From Methylobacterium mesophilicum (GTDB lineage Bacteria; Pseudomonadota; Alphaproteobacteria; Rhizobiales; Beijerinckiaceae): a DNA stretch of 64,000 nucleotides. This document shows, piece by piece, positions 1-8,690 of the stretch. The stretch spans positions 100,972 through 164,971 of the forward strand of contig NZ_BPQU01000011.1 in assembly GCF_022179445.1 (NCBI RefSeq), written 5' to 3'. The position numbers and the translations under genes were made by a program. The stretch's first letter is position 1; each line of letters opens with the position of its first letter. Under the pieces are notes generated by a model. The model did no database searches, was not told where the DNA came from, and worked only from the letters and a program-made list of their open reading frames with translations.

Positions 1-33
1 CGTGGCGGCCTGAGGACGACGCGCCGCGACGAA

Positions 34-88
34 TCAGGGGCTCCGCCCCCGAACCCCACCAAAGGGCTGAGCCCTTTGGGAACCCGGG
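34..88. repeat. Dispersed palindromic intergenic repeat, copy 1
   Basis: The segment holds two short palindromes, GGGGCTCCGCCCC and AAAGGGCTGAGCCCTTTGG, just past the stop codon of the minus-strand GlcD gene. Read on the minus strand it has the same block order as the copy between cpoB and tilS (9852-9953). It could form a hairpin at the end of the glcD transcript. That role is inferred, as there is no T tract. Confidence 0.6.
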
Positions 89-91
89 ACT

Positions 92-1537
92 TCAGGCCGC
101 CTTGGTCGCCTCCAGCCGTCCGTCCAGGGGGAACACCTTGGCGGGGTTGAGCATCCAGTCGGGGTCGAACACCGCCTTCACCCGCATCTGCTGCTCCAGA
201 TCGACCTGCGCGTACTGGAACCGCATCAGGTCGCGCTTCTCGATCCCGACGCCGTGCTCCCCGGTGAGGCAGCCGCCGACCTCGACGCAGAGCTTCAGGA
301 TCGCGTCGCCCGCGGCCTCGGCCTTCTGCAATTCGCCCGGCGTGTTGATGTCGAACAGGATCAGCGGGTGCAGGTTGCCGTCGCCCGCGTGGAACACGTT
401 GGCCACCCGCAGGCCGTGGCCGGCGCAGATCGCCCCGATCCGCTCCAGCACCGGGCCGAGCTGTCCGGTCGGGATGGTGCCGTCCATGCAGATGTAGTCG
501 GAGATGCGCCCCGTCGCCCCGAAGGCCGACTTGCGGCCCTTCCAGATCGCGGCGGATTCGGCCTCCGAGCGGGACACCCGCACGCTGGTCGGCCTGAAGT
601 CCTTGGCGATCGCCTCGATGCGCCCGAGCATCGCGTCGCACTCGGCATCCGATCCCTCGACCTCGATGATCAGCATCGCCTCGGCGTCGCGCGGGTAGCC
701 GGCCTGGGCGAAGTCCTCGGTGATCAGGATCGCCTCGCGGTCCATGTACTCGATCGCCACCGGGATGATGCCGGCCGCGATGATCGCGGCGACGCAATCG
801 CCCGCATCCTCGACCTTCGAGAAGCCGACCAGCACCGGCCGCGCGCCCTCGGCGGCGCGCAGGATCCGCACGGTCGCCTCGGTGACGATGCCGAGCTGCC
901 CCTCCGACCCGCAGACGAGGCCCAGAAGATCGTAACCGGGGCTGTCGAGGTGCTGGCCGCCGACCTCCACCACGGTGCCGTCGTTGAGCACCAGGGTGAC
1001 GCCCAGCAGGTTGTTGGTGGTCACCCCGTATTTCAGGCAGTGCGCCCCCCCGGAATTCATCGCGATGTTGCCCGCGATCGTGCAGGCGAGCTGGCTCGAC
1101 GGGTCGGGGGCGTAGAAGAAGCCCTCGTGGGCGACCGCGCCCGAGATCGCCAGGTTGGTCAGCCCGCTCTGCACCCGGGCGGTGCGGTTCTCGAAATCGA
1201 GGTCGAGCACCTGGGTCATCTTGCCGACGCCCAGGATGATCGCGTCGCCTTGCGCGATCGCCCCGCCGGCGAGCGATGTGCCGGCGCCCCGCGGCACCAC
1301 CCGCACGCCCTCGGCGTGGCAATAGGCCATCACGGCCGCCACCTCCCGGGTGGTCGAGGGCAGCACCACGGCCAGCGGCATCTGCCGGTAGGCAGTGAGC
1401 CCGTCGGTCTCGAAGGCCCGGCGCTCGTCCTCGCTCACCACCAGCGCCTCCGGGGCGACCAGGGGCGCGAGGCCCGCCAGGATCTCCCCCCGCCGGGCGA
1501 GGATGTTCGGGTCGGGATCGGGGAAGCGGATGGTCAT
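92..1537 (-). CDS. glcD: FAD-binding oxidase, glycolate oxidase subunit GlcD family
   Basis: Predicted flavin-dependent 2-hydroxy-acid oxidase or dehydrogenase of the GlcD/D-lactate dehydrogenase type, 481 aa, the usual length for GlcD. An N-terminal FAD_binding_4 domain spans roughly residues 55-195 and contains PRGAGTSLAGGA (82-93), the pyrophosphate-binding loop. A C-terminal FAD-oxidase domain spans about 235-468, with the conserved HAGDGNLHP (383-391) and GEHGVG (426-431), and the protein closes with the family's NPAKVFP. No glcE or glcF lies beside it, so the subunit partners are not visible and the substrate (glycolate, D-lactate or another hydroxy acid) cannot be decided. The symbol reflects family membership. 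It is transcribed away from the divergent kdsD gene. Confidence 0.88.
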   Translation of the reverse strand: MTIRFPDPDPNILARRGEILAGLAPLVAPEALVVSEDERRAFETDGLTAYRQMPLAVVLPSTTREVAAVMAYCHAEGVRVVPRGAGTSLAGGAIAQGDAIILGVGKMTQVLDLDFENRTARVQSGLTNLAISGAVAHEGFFYAPDPSSQLACTIAGNIAMNSGGAHCLKYGVTTNNLLGVTLVLNDGTVVEVGGQHLDSPGYDLLGLVCGSEGQLGIVTEATVRILRAAEGARPVLVGFSKVEDAGDCVAAIIAAGIIPVAIEYMDREAILITEDFAQAGYPRDAEAMLIIEVEGSDAECDAMLGRIEAIAKDFRPTSVRVSRSEAESAAIWKGRKSAFGATGRISDYICMDGTIPTGQLGPVLERIGAICAGHGLRVANVFHAGDGNLHPLILFDINTPGELQKAEAAGDAILKLCVEVGGCLTGEHGVGIEKRDLMRFQYAQVDLEQQMRVKAVFDPDWMLNPAKVFPLDGRLEATKAA

Positions 1538-1735
1538 GGGGCTTGGGCCCTTTTGGCTGGCGTATGCGGAGCATGGACTCGCCGGAGCGGGCCTTCAACC
1601 GCCGGGCGGACGGAGAGGGGCGGCATGTCGTCCCGGCGTCACATTTCAACCATGACGGCTCCCTAGCGTCGAAAACCTCGCTTCGCTTCGCCTTCGCGGC
1701 GCCGGACCCTGCTCGACGGGTCCAGAACGGAACCG

Positions 1736-2761
1736 ATGACCGCTCCCGCTTCCAGCGCCCTGCGCGACGACCCCTACGACGCGCCCTCGCCGCATCTCGC
1801 GGGCACCCGCGATATCGGGATCCGCAGCCTGCAACTGGGCATCGCCGCCCTGCAGGAGACCAGCGCGGCGTTCCAGGGCAGCCTCGGCGTCGCGTTCGAG
1901 GAGGCGGTGCAGACCATCCTGCAGAGCAAGGGCCGGGTCATCGTCAGCGGCATCGGCAAGAGCGGGCATATCGGCCGCAAGATCGCCGCGACGCTGGCCT
2001 CCACGGGCACCCACGCGTTCTTCGTCCACCCCACCGAGGCGAGCCACGGCGACCTCGGCATGATCGCCCGCGACGACGTGATCGTCGCCCTGTCCTGGTC
2101 CGGGGAGACCGCGGAACTCTCCGACCTCGTCGGCTTCAGCCGCCGTTTCTCGATCCCGCTGGTGGCCATCACCCGCAACGGCGCCAGCACGCTGGGCAAG
2201 GCCGCCGACGTGCTGCTGGAGTTGCCGCGGGTGCGCGAGGCCTGCCCGCACGACCTCGCCCCGACCTCCTCCAGCCTGATCCAGCTGGCGCTCGGCGACG
2301 CCCTGGCGGTGGCGCTGCTGGAGCGGCGCGGCTTCACCTCGGCCCGCTTCCACACCCTCCATCCCGGCGGGACGCTCGCGGCCCGGCTCAAGACCGTGCA
2401 GCAGGTGATGCACGGCCCGCAGGACATGCCGCTGGTCCACGAGACCGCGCTGATGTCCGAGGTGCTGATCGAGATCGCAGCGCGCCGCTACGGCTGCGTC
2501 GGCGTCACGGACGGCGCCGGGCGCCTGGTCGGCATCATCACGGACGGCGACCTACGCCGCCACATGGGCCCCGAGATCCTCGATACCCCGGTCTCGGCGA
2601 TCATGACCCGCGAGCCGATCACCGTGGAGCCGCACAAGCTCGCCCAGGCCGCCCTCGAACTGATGAACCGCCGGCTGATCACCGCGGTCTTCGCGGTCAC
2701 CGACGGCCGGCCCGTTGGCATCGTGCACGTCCACGACCTGCTGCGCGCCGGCATCGCCTGA
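1736..2761 (+). CDS. kdsD: Arabinose-5-phosphate isomerase, KpsF/GutQ family
   Basis: Interconverts D-ribulose 5-phosphate and D-arabinose 5-phosphate, the first step towards Kdo for lipopolysaccharide. It acts in the cytoplasm. The 341-aa protein has an N-terminal SIS sugar-isomerase domain (about 45-185) with the phosphate-binding stretch SGIGKSGHIGRK (71-82) and HPTEASHGDLGM. Two CBS domains follow (about 215-341), one containing GIITDGDLRRH. This SIS-CBS-CBS order and length match the KdsD/KpsF/GutQ family. No Kdo synthase or transferase lies next to it. The start at 1736 gives an N-terminal extension of about 20 residues before the helical region. KpsF and GutQ paralogues cannot be separated from KdsD by sequence alone, so the symbol is the default housekeeping choice. 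Confidence 0.88.
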   Translation: MTAPASSALRDDPYDAPSPHLAGTRDIGIRSLQLGIAALQETSAAFQGSLGVAFEEAVQTILQSKGRVIVSGIGKSGHIGRKIAATLASTGTHAFFVHPTEASHGDLGMIARDDVIVALSWSGETAELSDLVGFSRRFSIPLVAITRNGASTLGKAADVLLELPRVREACPHDLAPTSSSLIQLALGDALAVALLERRGFTSARFHTLHPGGTLAARLKTVQQVMHGPQDMPLVHETALMSEVLIEIAARRYGCVGVTDGAGRLVGIITDGDLRRHMGPEILDTPVSAIMTREPITVEPHKLAQAALELMNRRLITAVFAVTDGRPVGIVHVHDLLRAGIA

Positions 2762-2845
2762 GTTTTTCGACGTCCCGCCGGGCGAGGCCCGGAGTTCATC
2801 CGGACCCGATAGGCCGGACGCATCGCCGCGTGCCATGATCCGGGC

Positions 2846-3607
2846 ATGGCGCTCCAAATCATCAACCGTCCTCTGCCCGGCTGGGGCATGACCTATGGGC
2901 CGTCCGGCGACGGTCCATTTCCAGCCGTGATGGTCCTGCACGGCTCCGAAGGGGCCTGGTCGGGCTACAGCTACCTCACGGCGGCCATCCTCGCCGCCCA
3001 CGGCTTCCTGGCCTTCCCGTTCGGCTACTCGCGTGGCGGCAACGTCTGGAATGCCGGCGACATCGTCGATGTTCCGCTCGACCGGACGGTCGAGGCCCTT
3101 GGCGTCCTGCGCGCCCTGCCGATGGCCGGGCGGGTCGGCCTCTACGGTGTCTCCCGGGGGGCGGAACACGCCCTGCTGGTGGCGTCGTTGATGGCACGGG
3201 ATGATGTCGCCGGCTTGCCCGATGCCGTCGCGGCCCATGCCGCGCCGGACGTCGTCTGCGGTGCTTTCGTGGGCGCCGCGTGGCGTGATTCCGGTGATCC
3301 GGGATTTCAGCCTTGGGATCCCGCCCAGCGGGCCTGGACATGGCGCGGCACGTCGGACGACCTGCTTCCGACTACCCCGATCGAGATCGAGCGGTATCGC
3401 GGTCCCCTGTACTTGAGTCACGGCCTGCGGGACGCGACGTGGGCGGCCGCGATGACGGAGCGTCTTCGGGACCGGCTGCACCGCCACGGTCTGGACCCCG
3501 AGGTCCATCTGCTCGCGGATCAGGATCACATGCCCGACGGCGAGGACGAGAACGAGCACCACCGCCGGTTGATCGCGTTCCTGCGGCGGACCTTGACCGA
3601 CCTTTGA
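2846..3607 (+). CDS. Alpha/beta hydrolase, dienelactone hydrolase / BAAT C-terminal type
   Basis: A 253-aa cytoplasmic alpha/beta-hydrolase; no signal peptide is visible. Residues 28-33 (VMVLHG) form the strand and oxyanion-hole region. LYGVSRGAEHAL (99-110) contains the nucleophile elbow G-V-S-R-G with Ser103, and the S-x-G-A-E context is typical of the acyl-CoA thioester hydrolase (BAAT_C) and dienelactone hydrolase branch. A histidine-rich C-terminal stretch (DQDHMP) probably supplies the catalytic His. The substrate cannot be inferred. The gene sits alone between kdsD, 84 bp upstream, and a convergent SHOCT gene whose stop is only about 12 bp away. Confidence 0.75.
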   Translation: MALQIINRPLPGWGMTYGPSGDGPFPAVMVLHGSEGAWSGYSYLTAAILAAHGFLAFPFGYSRGGNVWNAGDIVDVPLDRTVEALGVLRALPMAGRVGLYGVSRGAEHALLVASLMARDDVAGLPDAVAAHAAPDVVCGAFVGAAWRDSGDPGFQPWDPAQRAWTWRGTSDDLLPTTPIEIERYRGPLYLSHGLRDATWAAAMTERLRDRLHRHGLDPEVHLLADQDHMPDGEDENEHHRRLIAFLRRTLTDL

Positions 3608-3619
3608 TCAACCGCGCGC

Positions 3620-4405
3620 CTACAGCCGCGCCAGCAGTTCCGCCTTCTTGTCCAAAAACTCCCGCTCGCTGAGCACGCCCCGGGCGTGCAGCTCCGCCAG
3701 CCGCTCGATCGTGGCCAGCACATCGCCCGACGAGGCCGGCTCCGGCGCGGGCGCGGTCGGTCGAAGCGGGGGCGGCGGTTCGGCCGGATCGACCTGCCGG
3801 GGGGCGGCCGTCTCCGCCTCGATGCGGCGCAGGCGGTCGAGGGCGACGACGCCCCGCGGGCCCGTGAAGTCGAGGCTGCCGTTCGCCTGCGAGACCCCGG
3901 AGATGTGGTGCTCGCCGGTATCGTAGAGCGCGACGCCGCTGCCCGATTCGATCGCGAGCCGCCGCGTGTCGGGAAAGTAGGCGTAGCGTAGGCCGTCCTG
4001 CGCGCCGGTGCTCGCCGGAGCCCCGAGGCCGGCGGGCCACCACTCGCCGCCGCCGCGCTGCGACGCAGGCCCGACCTCCGTGAAGCCGCCCGCCGGCAGC
4101 GCCGCGGCGAGTTCGGTGCAGAGCGCGTCGACCCAGGCCTTGAGGCCGTCGTCGAACATCCGGCCGACCATCACCATGCCGCCGGAAAACCACTGGCCCA
4201 TGCCGCCGAGGTCGGGATGGTTGAACTGCGCCATCGTGCCGTGCCCGCGCTCCAGCGCCTGGACCAGGTGGCGCACCGCATCGAGGCTCACCCCGTGGCG
4301 GTCGGCCACGCTCTGAAGGCCCGAGGCATGGTCGAACCCGCCCGCGTCGAGGAAGGGGGCGGGCGCGGCGGTGCCGCCGGGCGGGACCGAGGGTTTCTGG
4401 TCCAT
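3620..4405 (-). CDS. SHOCT domain-containing protein
   Basis: A 261-aa protein starting at MDQKPSVPP; longer upstream readings are rejected because they have no homologous look. The C-terminal 35 residues or so (GDVLATIERLAELHARGVLSEREF onward, ending near ELLARL) are a clear SHOCT domain, a short helical oligomerisation module. Residues 25-110 carry many Gly and Met residues around a phrase reading HPDLGGMGQWFSGGM, and a proline-rich linker follows. The central part contains a beta-rich segment that I do not recognise. SHOCT proteins are often membrane- or stress-associated, but this one has no convincing transmembrane helix. It is the last of three closely spaced minus-strand genes after the GSCFA and nitroreductase genes. 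Confidence 0.72.
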   Translation of the reverse strand: MDQKPSVPPGGTAAPAPFLDAGGFDHASGLQSVADRHGVSLDAVRHLVQALERGHGTMAQFNHPDLGGMGQWFSGGMVMVGRMFDDGLKAWVDALCTELAAALPAGGFTEVGPASQRGGGEWWPAGLGAPASTGAQDGLRYAYFPDTRRLAIESGSGVALYDTGEHHISGVSQANGSLDFTGPRGVVALDRLRRIEAETAAPRQVDPAEPPPPLRPTAPAPEPASSGDVLATIERLAELHARGVLSEREFLDKKAELLARL

Positions 4406-4508
4406 GGGCAGGCTCCGATCGTAGGGGGGCGGGAGCAGGATGGGCGAGGGCCGGCGCCATCGCGCTGCCGACACAATCCCTGGTCGTATACTCCGGTTCC
4501 GGACCGCC

Positions 4509-5108
4509 TCAGGTGCCGGAGGGCGGGAACGCGCCGGCGATGACGAAGTCGGTGATCGGCCGGCGGCCGTTCGGGGCCTCGCGCGGACGCTGCTCCTCGG
4601 TGAGGTCGGCCTCCGCGACCTTGCGGCCCACCGCGAAGGCGGCCTCGATCCGGTGGTTCTCGGGCAGGCGCAGCACCTCGGGCGCGCGGACATGGTCGAA
4701 CCCGACCATGCCGTGGGCGTGCCAGCCCTGATGGATCGCCTGGAGCTGGAAGGCCAGCGATGCGGTGCCGGCGTCGAAGGAGTGGCTGTAGGACGGCTTC
4801 AGTTCGTCCCCGACCTTCATGAGCCCGTTCGAGACCAGGAACAGGATCGCGCCGGTGCCCGAGACCCATTTCTGGTTGCCGGGCACGAGCAGGCCGAAGA
4901 ACGTCTCCCAGTTCGCGTCCCCACGCAGCGCGTAGAGGAAGCGCCACGGCTGCGAATTGTACGCCGACGGCGACCAACGCGCCGCCTCGATCATCCGCAT
5001 CAGCTCGGCTTCGGGCAGCGCCTCGCCCGTGAAGGCACGGGGCGAGTGCCGCGCCACGAAGATCGGATCGATGTCGTGGTCGGGCTGGCGGGGCGGGGGC
5101 AGGCTCAC
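4509..5108 (-). CDS. Nitroreductase family protein
   Basis: A predicted FMN-dependent NAD(P)H oxidoreductase of 199 aa, the normal size for the family. The family start is visible in DPIFVARHSPRAFTGEALPEA, followed by ARWSPSAYNSQPWRFLY (about 44-60), the typical nitroreductase FMN-phosphate and substrate loop. Near the C-terminus, a stretch reading LPENHRIEAAFAVGRK matches the conserved region before the last helix. The electron acceptor in vivo is unknown. The gene lies 82 bp downstream of the GSCFA gene on the same strand and 103 bp upstream of the SHOCT gene, so a three-gene transcript is possible. Confidence 0.85.
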   Translation of the reverse strand: MSLPPPRQPDHDIDPIFVARHSPRAFTGEALPEAELMRMIEAARWSPSAYNSQPWRFLYALRGDANWETFFGLLVPGNQKWVSGTGAILFLVSNGLMKVGDELKPSYSHSFDAGTASLAFQLQAIHQGWHAHGMVGFDHVRAPEVLRLPENHRIEAAFAVGRKVAEADLTEEQRPREAPNGRRPITDFVIAGAFPPSGT

Positions 5109-5190
5109 GGGGATCGTCTCCGGACGGGCGCGAGCGCCCAGACTGCTGAGCTTGCCCGAAACACCTGCCCGGAGGCAAATCCCCCGCCGC

Positions 5191-6258
5191 TCACGCCACG
5201 CTGCGCTCGATCTCCTCCTCGTCGCAGATCACGCCGGCATTGCCCTCGAACTCGGCCGCGAGGTCCACGGGGGCGTGGGTCGGGGCCGCGGCGGCGCGGT
5301 CGCGCGCGAAGGTCGACAGGAACAGCCGCATGACGTGGCGCACCCCCGCGTCGTTGATGGTGCGCTGGTCCTCGTTGTAGTAGCGCCCGGCATTCACGTT
5401 GCTGGTGACGATGTCGTAGGCCGGGAAGTACACCGCCCGCGGATCGCCCCGGCCGACCACCTCGCCGGCCGCCACCCGCAGGACCGACTTGGAGTAGCTG
5501 TTCGACTCCATCACGTGCCGGTCCATGTAGGTCGCGATCATCGGCACCGGCGAGACCGTGAAGATCACCCGGGCCTTGGGGTTCACGCTCCAGAGCCGGT
5601 CCAGGAAGCCGTTGAGGTCGCCCAGCACCTCCCCCGCGCCGGCGTTGACGCATTCGTAGAGCTCCGGGTCGAAGGTGCCGCCCGCGACCCCCGGGGCGAG
5701 CGGCAGCGCCGCGCCGTCGCCCCGCCAGCGCCAGCCCTCGGTGAGGCCCAGCGTGAGCACGAAGACGTCCAAGGTCTCGAACAGGCGGCGCACCTCGGCC
5801 AGATGCGCGTCCCGGGCGGCGACCACCTCGGCCTCGCTGGCGAAACCCGCCGGCTCGACGGTGGGGCGGAACGGGTCGACGTAGCGGCCGTCGTCGCGCA
5901 GCCACGCCTTCAGCTCCGGCTCGAACTGGCCATAGGCCCGGTCGAACAGCTGCACGAACTGGCGCGTGTAATAGAGGTTGCCGTACCGGGCCGAGAAGGT
6001 GCCGAACTGGCGGGCATTGGCCTCGTCGGCGCTCATGCCGGGGGGCGGCGGCTCGGTCAGGTAGTAGTTGAAGCCGGCGCCGCGCACCGCCTCGGCCACC
6101 CGCTGCGCGAAACAGGAGCCGCCGGTGGCGACCTTGTCGGTCGGCCCGATCGCGAACGTGTCCTTCGGGTGCGGATTGACCGCGAAGGGCGGCACGTTGG
6201 TCACGACCTTGCGCCAGAATCGCTCGGCCGGTAGACCCGTATACGGATTCAACGCCAT
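5191..6258 (-). CDS. GSCFA domain-containing protein
   Basis: A 355-aa protein of the GSCFA family (SGNH/GDSL-like fold, named for a G-S-C-F-A signature). The signature is visible near the N-terminus as GGSCFAQRVAE (about 46-56). The family's catalytic-like phrases follow: FVLTLGLTEGW and, later, VIFTVSPVPMIATYM and the SNSYSKSVLR block. The start MALNPYTGLPAERFW is chosen because a purine-rich AAGAAGAGGG lies just upstream and because longer readings run through the divergent WcbI-type gene. Enzymatic activity in GSCFA proteins is poorly defined; they are found near glycan and capsule loci. It is divergently paired with a WcbI-type protein, which suggests a shared role in surface-polymer acyl modification. 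That is an inference. Confidence 0.85.
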   Translation of the reverse strand: MALNPYTGLPAERFWRKVVTNVPPFAVNPHPKDTFAIGPTDKVATGGSCFAQRVAEAVRGAGFNYYLTEPPPPGMSADEANARQFGTFSARYGNLYYTRQFVQLFDRAYGQFEPELKAWLRDDGRYVDPFRPTVEPAGFASEAEVVAARDAHLAEVRRLFETLDVFVLTLGLTEGWRWRGDGAALPLAPGVAGGTFDPELYECVNAGAGEVLGDLNGFLDRLWSVNPKARVIFTVSPVPMIATYMDRHVMESNSYSKSVLRVAAGEVVGRGDPRAVYFPAYDIVTSNVNAGRYYNEDQRTINDAGVRHVMRLFLSTFARDRAAAAPTHAPVDLAAEFEGNAGVICDEEEIERSVA

Positions 6259-6331
6259 CTTCGAACCCTCTTCTTCACGACGGCAACTGCCCTCGGGGCT
6301 GCTGATCCGTCCGCTGACCCCGGCACGCGAC

Positions 6332-7366
6332 GTGGCCCTGAACGATCTGCCCCGGCGCGCCCGCAGCGCGTTGTCCCTGTCGACCCCCAGTTGGGCGCCT
6401 ACCTGGGCGACACCATGGCGGAACCGCGCGCGCGCCGCCACGACCCGCGACGGGCCGGCCATCGCGGTGCTGGGCAATTGCCAGGCCCGGGGCATCGCCC
6501 AGGCGATGCGCCTGCTCGCCCCGAAGAGCCCCGTGCGCTACCTGCCCATGGGCTCTCTCAAGCGCGACCACGGCCATATCGACGGCCTGGTCCGGACGCT
6601 CCGCTCCCACGATCACGTCTTCTCGCAGACCTTCCCGGCCGGGCTGATCCCGGGCGGCGACGTCGCCAGTCTGCGGGCGGCCGACCCGCGGCTCAAGCTG
6701 TTCCCGGCGATCGTGTTCTCGGCCTTCCACCCGGACATGGTCTATGCCGGCCAGGCCTCGGATCTCGCCGCCCTGAAGCTCGCGCCCTCGCCGACGGGGC
6801 AGTACCACTCGGCGATCGTGCTCTGCGCCCACCGGCTCGGCCTCGATGCCGGCCGCACCGCCGGCCTGTTCCGCGAGGACGTGTTCGTCCGCCTGGGCTA
6901 CCTCGACCATTGGGATCCGGCCGTGCGCGAGCTGGTCGGGGCCGCCGCGGCCCTGGGCTTCGGCCTGGACCGGGAGGTGACCCGCTGGGCGCGGCGCGGC
7001 GCCTTCATGCACCTGATGAACCACCCCAAGGCCTTCGTCATCGGCGACATCGCCCGGCGGCTGCTTCAGGAGAGCGGGTTCACGCCGGAGCCCGTGGAGA
7101 TCGAGGATTACCTCGGCGACGAGCTGGTCCAGGACGTGGTCTGGCCGCTCTACCCGCCGATCGCCGAGCATTTCGGCCTCACCGGCTCGTACCTGTTCAA
7201 GACGAAGCCCCGGGGCGACGACTTCCCCAGGCTCTACGACCTGCCGGGCTTCATCGCGGCGAGCTTTTCCCTCTACGACGCCCTGCCGGCCGGCGATCTC
7301 GCGTGCCAGCGGGTGGAGACCTGGCTCGCCAGCCCCGAGATCGTCGCGCTGTTCCGGGCCGGGTAA
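6332..7366 (+). CDS. WcbI family polysaccharide biosynthesis putative acetyltransferase
   Basis: The recognisable protein begins shortly before AIAVLGNCQARGIAQAMRLL, the hallmark N-terminal strand and loop of the WcbI family, which in capsule loci is linked to acetylation of capsular polysaccharide. Other family-like features are FSQTFPAG, VFSAFHPDM and the C-terminal block with NHPKAFVIGDIARRLL. The start is uncertain. The only in-frame ATG upstream (6068) lies deep inside the divergent GSCFA gene. I therefore chose the GTG at 6332, giving 344 aa; a TTG at 6371 is equally possible. No signal peptide is seen. It is separated by about 70 bp from the divergent GSCFA start, so the two probably share a promoter region. 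Confidence 0.75.
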   Translation: MALNDLPRRARSALSLSTPSWAPTWATPWRNRARAATTRDGPAIAVLGNCQARGIAQAMRLLAPKSPVRYLPMGSLKRDHGHIDGLVRTLRSHDHVFSQTFPAGLIPGGDVASLRAADPRLKLFPAIVFSAFHPDMVYAGQASDLAALKLAPSPTGQYHSAIVLCAHRLGLDAGRTAGLFREDVFVRLGYLDHWDPAVRELVGAAAALGFGLDREVTRWARRGAFMHLMNHPKAFVIGDIARRLLQESGFTPEPVEIEDYLGDELVQDVVWPLYPPIAEHFGLTGSYLFKTKPRGDDFPRLYDLPGFIAASFSLYDALPAGDLACQRVETWLASPEIVALFRAG

Positions 7367-7377
7367 CCGGGACGCGT

Positions 7378-7770
7378 TCAGCCCGCCGCGCAGAGCGGGG
7401 CGTCGCTCAAGCCGTCGCCCATCATCCGGACCAGACGGTTGACCGCCTCCACCTGGAACGGCTTGCGCAGGAACAGGCTGCCCGGCACGCCCCGGCCGCC
7501 GCTCGAATCGGTCGAGGTGTAGACCACCGGCCGGTCGGCATGGAGCGCCCGGAACGCGTGGGCCACGGTCCAGCCGTCGATCAGGCCGGGCAGGTGGATG
7601 TCGGTGAACAGCCAGTCGATCTCGTGGCCCCGCGCCCGCAGGAGCGTCAGCGCCGCCTCCCCGGTGGAGGCCTCGATCACCCGGATGCCCTGCGTCTCGC
7701 ACAGGCTCGCGATGATCTCGAGGAGCAGGTAGCTGTCCTCAACGATGAGGACGCACTGGGCGGGGCGCAT
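7378..7770 (-). CDS. Single-domain response regulator, CheY-like
   Basis: A 130-aa stand-alone receiver domain. The acidic pocket is visible in VLIVEDSYLLLE (about 7-18), the phospho-acceptor Asp lies in WLFTDIHLPGLIDG, the Thr/Ser switch in VVYTSTDSS, and the conserved Lys in FLRKPFQVEAV. The start MRPAQCVLIVED was chosen because the long upstream extension carries no domain. There is no output domain, so it must act by protein contact or phosphotransfer. No histidine kinase lies next to it. Its stop is about 11 bp from the convergent WcbI-type gene. Confidence 0.85.
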   Translation of the reverse strand: MRPAQCVLIVEDSYLLLEIIASLCETQGIRVIEASTGEAALTLLRARGHEIDWLFTDIHLPGLIDGWTVAHAFRALHADRPVVYTSTDSSGGRGVPGSLFLRKPFQVEAVNRLVRMMGDGLSDAPLCAAG

Positions 7771-8195
7771 TGAGGGGTCCGGGAATCGCGCGGCGTCTCT
7801 AGATCTGGAAGCGCTCGCGTGTGCCGAACCGGAATCCGCGTCGACGGCGAGCGCTTCGGGCGAATCAAGGCCCGACAGGGTTGAGAATGTCTTAAAACGC
7901 GCCCGGATGCGGTATCCGGCCCTGTTGCATCCGGGCAACCCGCGGGGCGGAAACGCCTCCGCTTGCCCGGTGGCCCCGCCCGATCGCCCTGGCGGTGCCG
8001 CAATCCGGGCGCGTCAGCATGGCCCTGCGTGCGGCAGCGCACGCCGCCGACCGAAGCGGGCCCGCAGGACGTTGCGCGGGGCGCGCCGGAACCGTCGCTT
8101 AACCATCCGCGCCTATCACCGGCGCTCAGGACGACGCGGACCCGCCTCGAAGACCCGCAGCCGGCCTTCGGCACCGCTCGAGGAGTTGAACGATC
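7771..8195. other. 425-bp gap between response regulator and pal
   Basis: I see no convincing gene here. It must hold the divergent promoters of the response regulator and pal. The only clear site is a Shine-Dalgarno-like GAGGAG about 10 bp before the pal ATG. Possible long readings across it lack any family resemblance. Confidence 0.5.
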
Positions 8196-8690
8196 ATGCC
8201 CCAGCGTTTCCGCGCACTCGCCCTCGGCCTCGCTCTCTGCGCCGGCCTCGGGCTCGGCGCCTGCAGCAACGACAAGGACCTCGCCGACGCCTCCGCGTTC
8301 GGGGCGGGGGCCGCGACCCCGGGCAGCGCGCAGGACTTCGTCGTCAATATCGGCGACCGGGTCTTCTTCGAATCGGATTCCACCGACCTGACCCCCACCG
8401 CCACCGCCACCCTCGACAAGCAGGCCGCCTGGCTGCAGCGCTACCCGCGCTACACCTTCATCATCGAGGGCCATGCCGACGAGCGCGGCACCCGCGAGTA
8501 CAACTTCTCCCTGGGCGCCCGCCGGGCCCAGTCGGTCAACGACTACATGGCCACCCGGGGCATCGGCGCGAACCGGATGCGCACGGTCTCCTACGGCAAG
8601 GAGCGGCCGGTGGCGGTGTGCAACGACATCTCGTGCTGGTCGCAGAACCGCCGCGCGGTGATCGTGCTGGACCGCGGCGCCGGGGCGTAA
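8196..8690 (+). CDS. pal: Peptidoglycan-associated lipoprotein Pal
   Basis: Outer-membrane lipoprotein of the Tol-Pal complex that tethers the outer membrane to peptidoglycan and helps constriction at division. The 164-aa protein has a lipoprotein signal peptide ending in the lipobox LGAC (cleavage before Cys24 or thereabouts). Its OmpA-like domain covers about 50-160, with the diaminopimelate-binding phrase EGHADERGTREYN and the following ALGxRRA-like stretch LGARRAQSVNDYM. The C-terminus, containing CWSQNRRAVI, is typical. A good Shine-Dalgarno (GAGGAG) lies upstream. The gene is followed by a nested inverted repeat and then cpoB. The expected upstream neighbour tolB is absent, its place being taken by an opposite-strand response regulator. 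Confidence 0.95.
   Translation: MPQRFRALALGLALCAGLGLGACSNDKDLADASAFGAGAATPGSAQDFVVNIGDRVFFESDSTDLTPTATATLDKQAAWLQRYPRYTFIIEGHADERGTREYNFSLGARRAQSVNDYMATRGIGANRMRTVSYGKERPVAVCNDISCWSQNRRAVIVLDRGAGA

Noticed and set aside
254..1666. A 470-aa plus-strand frame opposite glcD
   Set aside because: It is a compositional shadow of glcD, whose minus-strand frame has full FAD-oxidase motifs.
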